Positions 9,608-17,862 of a DNA stretch of 39,210 bases are shown here, piece by piece. The notes under the pieces were generated by a model. It ran no database searches, was not told where the DNA came from, and worked only from the letters and a program-made list of their open reading frames with translations. A program made the position numbers and the translations under genes. Each line of letters opens with the position of its first letter. The first letter of the stretch is position 1. The stretch comes from Thermodesulfovibrionia bacterium (GTDB lineage Bacteria > Nitrospirota > Thermodesulfovibrionia > UBA6902), in contig CALZJD010000017.1 in NCBI GenBank assembly GCA_945787795.1, forward strand, positions 1-39,210. The letters are read 5' to 3'.

Positions 9608-9655
9608 TGAGTTACCTGGGCAGCGAACAACAGGAATGTGCATGAAAGGTTGCGC

Positions 9656-10486
9656 ATGAATAGAACGCGTACATTTTTCCTCATGGTTACGCTTACGATA
9701 CTCTTTGTCATTATTGGTGGTGCTATAGGGGGCAGACAGGGAACGGTCATGGCATTTCTTATCGCTGCGGGAATGAACGTATTTTCTTACTGGTTCAGCG
9801 ACAAAATGGTCCTTCGACGCTATCGGGCTTCACAGGTGGGACCGGATGATCAGTCCCGCCTGTACCCTATTGTTGAGGCTTTAGTCGAAAAATCCGGAAT
9901 GCCCATGCCAAAAGTCTTTGTCATCCCCGAACGCAATCCAAACGCATTTGCGACCGGTCGAAACCCTGAGCACGCGGCCGTAGCAGCAACAGAGGGATTA
10001 CTGGAAATACTTGATGATGAGGAATTATCGGGTGTTATGGGACATGAATTGGCGCATGTTAAGCACAGGGACATACTCACGGGCACCATTGCTGCCACAT
10101 TTGCTGGCGCTATTGCCATGCTTGGGCAGTTTGCCCGCTTCGGTGTCGGCGGTCAGGGGCAGAGAAACAATCCAGTCGGCATGCTGCTGATCATGATCGG
10201 TGCGCCTTTGGGAGCCATGCTCATACGTATGGCTGTTTCCCGGGTAAGAGAGTATGCTGCTGATCAAGGCGGGGCCCGGATAAGCGGACACCCCCGGGCC
10301 CTCGCCAGTGCGTTAGAAAAGCTCCATAGCGGTGTCCGGGCATTTCCCATGACCCATGGAAATCCGGCTCATTCTCACATGTTTATCATGAACCCGTTCT
10401 TTGGCGGATTGCAGAAATTTTTTTCAACGCATCCGCCTGCTGAAGAACGAATCCGTCGGCTGCGTGCGATGGATGATACAGGATAA
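9656..10486 (+). CDS. htpX: M48 family membrane zinc metalloprotease HtpX
   Basis: HELAHVKHRDILTGTIAATFAGAI, REYAADQGGARISGHPRALASALEKL; start at MNRTRTFF (9656) rather than the ORF-track 9638. Confidence 0.92.
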   Translation: MNRTRTFFLMVTLTILFVIIGGAIGGRQGTVMAFLIAAGMNVFSYWFSDKMVLRRYRASQVGPDDQSRLYPIVEALVEKSGMPMPKVFVIPERNPNAFATGRNPEHAAVAATEGLLEILDDEELSGVMGHELAHVKHRDILTGTIAATFAGAIAMLGQFARFGVGGQGQRNNPVGMLLIMIGAPLGAMLIRMAVSRVREYAADQGGARISGHPRALASALEKLHSGVRAFPMTHGNPAHSHMFIMNPFFGGLQKFFSTHPPAEERIRRLRAMDDTG

Positions 10487-10592
10487 CGCATTATGAATAG
10501 TGTACAGGGAGTGCTGCAACTGGGAATCTCTGCCGAACGGAGTTTGTAAGAAAAAAAGCTGTGTAACATGATTATAAAAGGAGGCAGGTCAT

Positions 10593-10793
10593 ATGTCTAT
10601 AGTAAAAGTAATTGAAATAATCTCTGAAGGAGATAGTGTTGAAAACGCTGTTTCAGCTGCAGTAGATGAAGCGTCAAAAACAGTGAGGAATATTAAGACC
10701 GTGTATGTTAAGGATATCCAGGCAATCGTACAGGACAACAAGGTCACAAAATACAGGATAGATGCAAAGGTTTCATTCGTTGTAGGCAAGTAG
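10593..10793 (+). CDS. Dodecin family flavin-binding protein
   Basis: 66 aa; VVKVIEI-type start, SVENAVSAAVDEASKTVRNIKTVYVKDIQAIVQDNKVTKYRIDAKVSFVV; AAAGGAGG upstream. Confidence 0.92.
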   Translation: MSIVKVIEIISEGDSVENAVSAAVDEASKTVRNIKTVYVKDIQAIVQDNKVTKYRIDAKVSFVVGK

Positions 10794-10890
10794 GCCAGGG
10801 CTGTTAGCCAAAACCGCAGGGAATGAGCAAAAGGATAAAACATCTTAGCTGGCTGCTGAGATAGTCATTTCCTCCAATAGAAAAATAGCG

Positions 10891-10936
10891 GGTATCCAGT
10901 AACTTCTGAAAAGACTGGATACCTGCTTTTGCGGGT
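10891..10936. repeat. Intergenic double hairpin (GGTATCCAGT/ACTGGATACC plus ACCTGCttttGCGGGT)
   Basis: Exact 10-nt inverted repeat (10891-10900 and 10914-10923) followed by a second small hairpin. Confidence 0.6.
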
Positions 10937-11305
10937 TAGTCATTTTACCGTCAATAATAGCGTTCCCCCCTGCCCTGAGTTATTTCTATCAGCAAATGTA
11001 ACTACCATAACAGACCTGTAGTAACGAAGCAGGTGAGACCCTTTTCAGGCAAAAGTATGCGGCAGTATTTATCCTTTCGCTCACCTTTCATGCAGCCGCA
11101 TTATTCATAATTAACAACCACAGTATCATTATAAATATGCCGGGATATCCTCCTGAGAAATCTGAGGGAACGCTCACCATGAAATCCACCTGTCCCGGTA
11201 TTGACAAATATTTTTATCAGCAGTAAAAAAAACATTGAAAAAAATATTTAAAAATGCGATTATTATTGTCAGCAATAACTTAAATCCTTTAATAAGGAGG
11301 GGTAA

Positions 11306-11737
11306 ATGCCGAAGAAGAAAAAAGCTGCAAAGAAAAAAGCTGCAAAGAAGAAAGTAGCAAAGAAGAAAGTAGCAAAGAAGAAGAAAGTAGTAAAGAAGAA
11401 AAAGGTAGCAAAGAAGAAGGTAGCAAAGAAGAAGAAGGTAGCAAAGAAGAAAAAGGTAGCAAAGAAGAAGAAGGCAGCAAAGAAGAAGAGAAAACCAAAT
11501 CCCGCATTCATGAGGCCGGTGAATATAAGTGATGCACTGGCACAGATAGTTGGGAGCAAACCTATCCCCAGGACCGAGGTCACAAAAAAGCTGTGGGCAT
11601 ACATTAAGAAGAACAAACTTCAGGATTCTGTCAATAAGAGGATGATTAATGCTGACCTTAAGCTGAAGGCAGTATTAAAGAAGGCCAAGGTGTCGATGTT
11701 TGAAATGACCAAGCTGGTCAGCAAACATCTGAGCTAA
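11306..11737 (+). CDS. Histone H1-like lysine-rich tail fused to a SWIB/MDM2 domain
   Basis: 143 aa; N-terminal (KKK[AV]A)n followed by MRPVNISDALAQIVGSKPIPRTEVTKKLWAYIKKNKLQDSVNKRMINADLKLKAVL; TAAGGAGG upstream. Confidence 0.92.
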   Translation: MPKKKKAAKKKAAKKKVAKKKVAKKKKVVKKKKVAKKKVAKKKKVAKKKKVAKKKKAAKKKRKPNPAFMRPVNISDALAQIVGSKPIPRTEVTKKLWAYIKKNKLQDSVNKRMINADLKLKAVLKKAKVSMFEMTKLVSKHLS

Positions 11738-11785
11738 AGGAGAAGCTCACAGTAGACATTATATTGTTAGTTCAGCAGAGTATGT

Positions 11786-11837
11786 GGGGGCAGGCTTAAA
11801 TTTTGATATATACCAGTCAATATTTAAGCCTGCCCCC
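11786..11837. terminator. Long hairpin between convergent genes (possible bidirectional terminator or MITE-like remnant)
   Basis: GGGGGCAGGCTTAAAT (11786-11801) and ATTTAAGCCTGCCCCC (11822-11837), 16-bp perfect arms. Confidence 0.65.
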
Positions 11838-11898
11838 TTTCGTTTCCCATTTTCTCATTTAACCATTCAATGTATTCTGAAGACAATACCTCATATTG

Positions 11899-12153
11899 TT
11901 ACAAGCCGGCAATACTTTTGATCATAGCTATTATTCTTTCAGAAAAATAATAGTACAATACACTTAATACCATAAGTGTCAACGAGCCTTTGAGAAGTCC
12001 TTTTATATTAAATTTCTGTTTAACCTGGAGCTTCTCAATTGTAGCACTTTGCTCTTCCGGCGTTTGAAGAATCTTCCCGCAGGCCACACATCTCATTGCA
12101 CCCTCCATTACGGTCTTACCGCAATATGGACAATTCAAGAATGTATTATTCAT
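11899..12153 (-). CDS. Zinc-ribbon small membrane protein
   Basis: 84 aa; CPYCGKTVMEGAMRCVACGKIL plus C-terminal transmembrane segment. Confidence 0.8.
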   Translation of the reverse strand: MNNTFLNCPYCGKTVMEGAMRCVACGKILQTPEEQSATIEKLQVKQKFNIKGLLKGSLTLMVLSVLYYYFSERIIAMIKSIAGL

Positions 12154-12432
12154 TTATTACCTCCATTCATTTATTCGGCACTATCATGCTTAGAACTTAA
12201 GGAGTGTATTGTCTGCATGAAGATTGTTAGCTGCAGATCGAAAAGAAGAAGGATGAGGTAAATATAAGGCAACTATTTATAATTTCATAAACTTTATTAA
12301 TTGATAATTAAAGCTTTTGGTGTTACATATACTTTATGGGACAAAACACACATAAAAGCCAGGCCCTTTGTAATAAAGGGGGTGGAATACAGGTAGTCCT
12401 GGTAACATCGAGCTGTCAAGCCATATTACATC

Positions 12433-12460
12433 GTAGGGGCGAACGGCCGTTCGCCCCTAC
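12433..12460. repeat. Intergenic perfect 28-bp palindrome (GTAGGGGCGAACGGCCGTTCGCCCCTAC)
   Basis: Exactly self-complementary. Confidence 0.9.
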
Positions 12461-12528
12461 ATTATTATTGGATATAAGCAGATAAAAAAAGGCTTAGTGC
12501 TGAAACAGGCTTCAATGAATTAAGGGAT

Positions 12529-14406
12529 GTGCCCGGTTTAAACGAACAGGAGAACCCTGTGAGAAAAAAGTTCCAGTTCAAGAGCATAAGAGCACGCCTC
12601 ACCTTCTGGTTTTTTATTATGGCCATGGTTCCGCTGATTATGGTCAATATCGTAATTTATATCCATATAGTGCATTCAATGAAGGTATCCATATTCAACA
12701 ATATCGAGGCTCTCAGGGATCTGAAGGTTAATGAAGTTAATCACTGGCTTAATGAAAGAATAGCAGATGTTCGTACCATCGCATCCAGTGATGAGATACG
12801 CATACTGGAAGAGTTATACATTGATAAGGAAGAAAATAGACACCCTGATCTCGAGATTGCAGCAAAGGCTCGGATTCTTCTCAACAGATACCTGAAAAAT
12901 TATGATGACTTTCACGAATTCCTTATTGTAAGTCCATCCACAAAAAACGTCATGGTATCCACTGAGCAAGAGATTGAAGGGGAACTGCATTCGAAAGACA
13001 ATCAAGTTTCAGAGGTATTGGAGTTTAAGGATTTAGCCATCACAGATATCCATTATTCAGACAGACTCAATAAGCCCAGCATGGCGTTTTCCGTTCCGGT
13101 TTTTAGTTCGATGCACCGAAATCGAATCATTGGTATTCTCGTTGCCAATATTAACCTTGAAGCTTCTCTGTATAAAATATTATTAAATCGTACAGGAGTC
13201 GGAAAAACAGGCGAAACTCTGATTGTGAACAAAAATGGCATGGCTTTGAATAAACTGCGCTGGTACGATAATACCCCGCTTAAGCTGGACATCAAATCAC
13301 AAGCGGCTGTCTATGCGGTCTTTGGGAGAACAGGCATTATGGAGACAGTGGACTATAGAGAGGAAAAAACACTGGCCGCCTATACATATATTCCGCGTAC
13401 CGGCTGGGGATTTGTAGCAAAGCAGGACCTTCAGGAAGTCTATGCCCCTATTTATCGTCTCAGAAAATGGATGCTGGCCATAGTATTTATGACGTTAATC
13501 GGGGTGATTATAAATACCCTTCTTGTTTCACGGTCGATATCAAATCCAATCAAGGAATTACATAAGGGAAGTGAAATAATTGGAAGCGGTAATTTGGATC
13601 ATAAAGTCGGTACTGATGCTAATGATGAAATTGGAGAATTATCCCGAACATTTGATTTGATGATAGAGACGTTAAAAACTACTACCGCGTCCTGGGATGA
13701 CCTGAATAAAGAGATCGCCGAACGCAGACACCTGGAGAAAATGCTTCTTGATATTAGAGAACACGAACGACGGCGTATTGGACATGATCTGCATGACAAT
13801 CTGGGACAGCAACTGACAGCCATATCATATAAAACTCAGGGCCTAGAAAACATATTGAGAAAAAAAATGGTTCCTGAAGCCGAAGATGCTGAGAGGATTA
13901 CATCCCTGATAGAGATGGCAAAAATACAGGTCAAATCTCTTTCAAAAGGTCTCTCGCCCATTCTGGGAAAGGGTGAGTATGGTCTCATGTCAGCCATGGT
14001 AGAGCTTGCATCTAATTCTGAAAGACTATTCGGGATTCCATGTGTTATCAGTTGTTCAAAACCTGTTCCCATATATAATGAAGCTGCGTTAATTCATCTT
14101 TATCGCATAGCTCAGGAGGCTATTACCAATGCTGCGAGACATGCCCGTCCCAAAAAAATCGAAATTCAATTTAAGAGGAATCATGACAATATTTCATTGA
14201 CAGTAATAGATGATGGAACAGGTTTCGCTGTACCGGCCCATTTAGAAGGAATCGGCCTGGAGATTATGAAATACAGGGCAAGAAGAATTAATGCATCCCT
14301 TGATATACGGCCGGGTATCGATAAAGGGACAATTGTATCATGTATTTTTAAGGATAAACAGGAAAGTGAGATCAATATTGCTGAAAACACCAACTTTCCG
14401 GCATAG
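12529..14406 (+). CDS. Membrane sensor histidine kinase (Cache-like sensor, HAMP, HisKA_3, HATPase)
   Basis: 625 aa; N-terminal TM, extracytoplasmic sensor, second TM, HAMP (SRSISNPIKELHKGSEIIGSGNLDHKV), IREHERRRIGHDLHDNLGQQLTAI (NarX/DegS type), AQEAITNAARHARP, DDGTGF. Confidence 0.92.
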   Translation: MPGLNEQENPVRKKFQFKSIRARLTFWFFIMAMVPLIMVNIVIYIHIVHSMKVSIFNNIEALRDLKVNEVNHWLNERIADVRTIASSDEIRILEELYIDKEENRHPDLEIAAKARILLNRYLKNYDDFHEFLIVSPSTKNVMVSTEQEIEGELHSKDNQVSEVLEFKDLAITDIHYSDRLNKPSMAFSVPVFSSMHRNRIIGILVANINLEASLYKILLNRTGVGKTGETLIVNKNGMALNKLRWYDNTPLKLDIKSQAAVYAVFGRTGIMETVDYREEKTLAAYTYIPRTGWGFVAKQDLQEVYAPIYRLRKWMLAIVFMTLIGVIINTLLVSRSISNPIKELHKGSEIIGSGNLDHKVGTDANDEIGELSRTFDLMIETLKTTTASWDDLNKEIAERRHLEKMLLDIREHERRRIGHDLHDNLGQQLTAISYKTQGLENILRKKMVPEAEDAERITSLIEMAKIQVKSLSKGLSPILGKGEYGLMSAMVELASNSERLFGIPCVISCSKPVPIYNEAALIHLYRIAQEAITNAARHARPKKIEIQFKRNHDNISLTVIDDGTGFAVPAHLEGIGLEIMKYRARRINASLDIRPGIDKGTIVSCIFKDKQESEINIAENTNFPA

Positions 14407-14414
14407 GGAAAAAT

Positions 14415-14479
14415 ACCTAAGCAAACATAAGCAATCTCATTAAAGAAGACCCTGGATATCCTGTCGATTTACAGGGCAA
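14415..14479 (+). promoter_or_regulatory. Regulatory module copy 1 (ACCTAAGCAAACATAAG, 28 bp, CCTGTCGATTTACAGGGCAA) upstream of the LuxR-type regulator
   Basis: Shares both motifs and spacing with 15400-15463. Confidence 0.55.
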
Positions 14480-14542
14480 TGTATTTGACCTATAATGATG
14501 GTAAGGAGGACAACCCTAAAGGATTTTTATGGAGGAGAAAGC

Positions 14543-15211
14543 ATGAAAGCTCTAAAAGCTGGAAACAAAACAAAAAAAAATAAAGTTTTCATAGTTGATG
14601 ACCATTGCATTTTACGCGAGGGACTTTCACATCTCATTAATAGCGAGGAAGACCTTTTGGTATGTGGAGAGACAGACAATGTTTCCGATGCATTGCAGGC
14701 TATTGAAGATGCTAAACCTGATATTATCATAGTTGATATCAGTCTTGGAGACGGCAGCGGAATCAGACTTACAGAGAACCTCATGTATTCCCATCCCGGG
14801 TTACCGGTTCTGGTTCTTTCCATGCACGATGAATCCGAATATGCCGAAAGATGTTTAAAGTCAGGGGCAAGGGGCTATATCATGAAACAGGAGTCATCCA
14901 TAAAAGTGCTGTCAGCGATAAGAAAAGTCCTGAATGGAGAAATATACGTTAGTGATAAATTAAATGTAACCCTCTTACATAAATTCGTTAAAAATAAATT
15001 TGAAAGTTTTGATTCTTCCACAAAACCCCTCAGCAACCGTGAACTGGAAGTGTATCAACTCCTTGGTCAGGGACTGAAAAAGCACAAGATAGCAGAACGA
15101 TTAAACCTCAGTGTTAAAACCATTGAAACATACATAGAGCACATCAAGATAAAGCTGCAGTTAAAGGGCACACATGATGTCCTCATGCACGCGGTCAAAT
15201 CTATTTATTAG
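14543..15211 (+). CDS. NarL/LuxR-family response regulator
   Basis: Receiver domain (VFIVDDHCILREGL, DIIIVDISLGDGSGI) plus HTH_LuxR (LSNRELEVYQLLGQGLKKHKIAERLNLSVKTIETYIEHIKIKLQ). Start at MKALKAG (14543) with GGAGGAGAAAGC upstream; the ORF track starts at 14495. Confidence 0.93.
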   Translation: MKALKAGNKTKKNKVFIVDDHCILREGLSHLINSEEDLLVCGETDNVSDALQAIEDAKPDIIIVDISLGDGSGIRLTENLMYSHPGLPVLVLSMHDESEYAERCLKSGARGYIMKQESSIKVLSAIRKVLNGEIYVSDKLNVTLLHKFVKNKFESFDSSTKPLSNRELEVYQLLGQGLKKHKIAERLNLSVKTIETYIEHIKIKLQLKGTHDVLMHAVKSIY

Positions 15212-15240
15212 ATGATAAACAAAAAATCATAGCAGCGCCG

Positions 15241-15317
15241 TAGGGACAACCCCTTGTGGTTGCCCTTGTCCTGTTGACCTTCCGCAAAAGGGCAGGCACA
15301 GGGACCTACCCCTACAA
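15241..15317. repeat. Inverted pair of GTAGGG-family palindromic units
   Basis: GTAGGGACAACCCCTTGTGGTTGCCC opposed to GGGCAGGCACAGGGACCTACCCCTAC. Confidence 0.75.
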
Positions 15318-15337
15318 CATCCCTCATAAGGAATTTC

Positions 15338-15463
15338 ACCTAGTCCACCATAAGAAAATTCCTCAAAATAGTTTTCAGTATTCGATTTAGTATAAAAATA
15401 CCTAGTCGATCATAAGTATTTTCTACCTATAAACTTTCGACTTCCTCTCGATTTACAGAGCAA
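15338..15463 (+). promoter_or_regulatory. Regulatory module copy 2: two 17-mer boxes (15338-15354, 15400-15416) and a 20-mer (15444-15463) upstream of the nfn-type locus
   Basis: ACCTAGTCCACCATAAG and ACCTAGTCGATCATAAG, then CCTCTCGATTTACAGAGCAA. Confidence 0.55.
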
Positions 15464-15558
15464 GACTTTTATCCCACAATCTAAATAAGGAGGCAACCTT
15501 CAGCAATGATAAAGAGATTGATGGAGAGCACATATAACGAGAGAGGAGGCTTAAGGGA

Positions 15559-16410
15559 ATGTTCAATATTTTAAAGAAGGAGGAATTATCAGAGCACGTA
15601 ACTTTATTTGAGATTGAGGCAGGAGATATAGCAAGGAAAGCAAAGCCAGGGAATTATTTTATACTCAGGACCCATGAGAAAGGTGAAAGGGTACCTTTAA
15701 CTATTGCTGATTTCGACCGGGGCAGAGGGACCATTACAGCTGTTTTTCAAAAGGTCGGCAAGTCGACCAATCACCTGGGTACTCTCAATGAAGGAGATTT
15801 TATCACCGATGTCGTGGGCCCTCTCGGCAACGATTCCCATATAGAGAATTTCGGCAGGGTAATATGTGTGGGCGGCGGCGTCGGGATAGCGCCTGTGTAT
15901 CCGATAGCAAAGGCGCTCAAGGAAGCAGGCAACAGGGTCACATCAATTATAGGCGCCCGGTCCAAGTCAATTCTTTTCTGGGAAGAAAAAATGCGGGACG
16001 TATCCGATGAACTCATTATTACAACAGATGACGGTTCATACGGTACAAAGGCACTTGTAACGGCACCTCTCGAAGATATTCTGTGTATTGAGAAGGTTGA
16101 TCTGGTACTTGCCATCGGCCCTGCCATCATGATGAAGTTCGTATGCAGGACAACGGAAAAATACAACGTGAAAACCATAGTCAGTCTGAACTCAATCATG
16201 ATTGATGGTACGGGGATGTGCGGCGGCTGCAGGGTGGAAATTGGAGGTGAGACAAAATATACATGCGTAGACGGCCCTGAATTTAATGGTCACGAAGTTA
16301 ATTTTGATCTGCTCATGAACAGGCTTCAGGGATATATTGACGAGGAAAATATGGCTATGAATCGAGTACAAGCCTGTGGAGGTAAGAATTATGGAATTAA
16401 GTACAGCTGA
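15559..16410 (+). CDS. nfnA: NfnA-like FAD/NAD-binding ferredoxin:NADP+ oxidoreductase subunit (sulfide/dihydroorotate dehydrogenase electron-transfer subunit family)
   Basis: 283 aa; FNR fold, GGGVGIAPVYPIAKALKEAGNRV, C-terminal MCGGCRVEIGGETKYTCVDGPEFNGHEVNFD [2Fe-2S] region; followed directly by NfnB. Confidence 0.88.
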   Translation: MFNILKKEELSEHVTLFEIEAGDIARKAKPGNYFILRTHEKGERVPLTIADFDRGRGTITAVFQKVGKSTNHLGTLNEGDFITDVVGPLGNDSHIENFGRVICVGGGVGIAPVYPIAKALKEAGNRVTSIIGARSKSILFWEEKMRDVSDELIITTDDGSYGTKALVTAPLEDILCIEKVDLVLAIGPAIMMKFVCRTTEKYNVKTIVSLNSIMIDGTGMCGGCRVEIGGETKYTCVDGPEFNGHEVNFDLLMNRLQGYIDEENMAMNRVQACGGKNYGIKYS

Positions 16411-17821
16411 GAAAGAAACAAAAAAAAGAGTAGACATGAGAGAGCAGCCTCCCCTGGTCAGGGCGAGAAATTTCCTGGAAGTCCCTTACGGGTATACCCC
16501 TGATGAAGCGGTTGAAGAGGCAAGCAGATGCAAGACATGTAAAAAAGCCGCCTGCAGGACAGGATGCCCGGTTGAAGTAGATATCCCCGGTTTCATGGAT
16601 CTGATAAAAGAGAAAAAATTCCTGGAAGCCTGTTACAAGGTGAAAGAAAAAAACGCATTGCCAGCAGTGTGCGGACGGGTCTGTCCCCAGGAGAATCAGT
16701 GTGAATCCCGCTGCCTTTTGGGAAAAAAGGGAAAGCCCATAGCAATCGGAAACCTGGAGAGATTTGTTGCTGACTATGAGGCTGATAAAGGTGAGATGAA
16801 AATTCCCGAGATGCCAAAGCCCACAGGGAGAAAAGTTGCGGTCATAGGGTCCGGTCCAGGCGGTTTGACATGTGCAGTTGATCTGGCAATGTCAGGACAT
16901 ACGGTTACCCTGTTTGAAGCATTTCATGACCCGGGAGGCGTGCTCATATACGGCATACCTGAATTCAGACTGCCAAAGGAAATCGTAAAAAAAGAGGTCG
17001 AGTATATAAAGAAACTGGGGATCGAGCTCAGGCTGAACACAGTAATCGGAAAGCTCCATACAATCGATGAATTGCTGAATGGCGGGGGATATGACGCATG
17101 CTTTATTTGTACAGGTGCAGGGTTACCCATGTTTTTAGGAATACCGGGTGAAAATCTCAATGGTGTCTGTTCTGCAAATGAATATCTGACAAGGGCAAAT
17201 CTGATGAAGGCGTATCTCTTTCCCGAGTATGAGACCCCCATAAAGAAGGGCAAGGAGGTCGCGGTATTGGGGGGAGGTAATGTCGCTATGGATTCTGCAA
17301 GGGTGGCATTAAGGATTGGAGCGGAAAAGGTCTATCTTATATACCGGCGCTCTGAGGCCGAAATGCCGGCAAGAAAGGCGGAAGTGCACCATGCACATGA
17401 GGAAGGCATCGAGTTTTTATTCCTGACAAATCCCATTCGATTTATTGATGATGGCAAGGGCAACCTATGCGGAGTTGAATGTATAAAGATGGAACTTGGA
17501 GAGACTGATGAGTCGGGCAGGAAAAGGCCGGTTCCCATTAAAGGCAGTGAATTTCAAATCGAAATAGATGTGGCAATCCCCGCATTAGGGTCCAAAGCAA
17601 ATCCGCTTTTAACCAAAACAATGCCGGAGTTAACCTTAAACAAGGGCGGTTATATTGCAACTGACGAAGGGACAGGCATGACATCGAAGAAGGGTGTATT
17701 CGCCGGTGGAGATATTGTTACAGGTTCTGCAACGGTTATCTCGGCTATGGGAGCAGGAAGGAGGACAGCGAATGCAATTAATGAGTATCTCAAATGGAAA
17801 CACTGGGATTATCAGCAGTAG
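16391..17821 (+). CDS. nfnB: NfnB-like / NADPH glutamate synthase small-chain (GltA) family oxidoreductase
   Basis: CKTCKKAACRTGCPVEVDIPGFM, AVCGRVCPQENQCESRCLLGKKGKPIAIGNLERFVAD, VIGSGPGGLTCAVDLA, GGGNVAMDSARVALRIGA. Start at MELSTAEKE (16391). Confidence 0.9.
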   Translation: MELSTAEKETKKRVDMREQPPLVRARNFLEVPYGYTPDEAVEEASRCKTCKKAACRTGCPVEVDIPGFMDLIKEKKFLEACYKVKEKNALPAVCGRVCPQENQCESRCLLGKKGKPIAIGNLERFVADYEADKGEMKIPEMPKPTGRKVAVIGSGPGGLTCAVDLAMSGHTVTLFEAFHDPGGVLIYGIPEFRLPKEIVKKEVEYIKKLGIELRLNTVIGKLHTIDELLNGGGYDACFICTGAGLPMFLGIPGENLNGVCSANEYLTRANLMKAYLFPEYETPIKKGKEVAVLGGGNVAMDSARVALRIGAEKVYLIYRRSEAEMPARKAEVHHAHEEGIEFLFLTNPIRFIDDGKGNLCGVECIKMELGETDESGRKRPVPIKGSEFQIEIDVAIPALGSKANPLLTKTMPELTLNKGGYIATDEGTGMTSKKGVFAGGDIVTGSATVISAMGAGRRTANAINEYLKWKHWDYQQ

Positions 17822-17846
17822 GGGCGGGTTTGAAACCCGCCCCTGC
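17818..17846. repeat. GTAGGGG-family palindrome overlapping the nfnB stop codon (GTAGGGGCGGGTTTGAAACCCGCCCCTGC)
   Basis: 23-nt core palindrome 17821-17843; the TAG of the repeat (17819-17821) is the nfnB stop. Confidence 0.85.
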
Positions 17847-17862
17847 AAAAGGAGGTGTACCG

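Noticed and set aside
9850-10291. Antisense ORFs across htpX (89 and 88 aa)
   Set aside because: Shadow ORFs of a strongly coding sense gene.
11269-11616. Antisense ORFs of Phe/Leu/Ser-rich sequence (FFFATFFFFATF...)
   Set aside because: Complement of the AAG-rich lysine tail of the SWIB protein; no independent coding signal.
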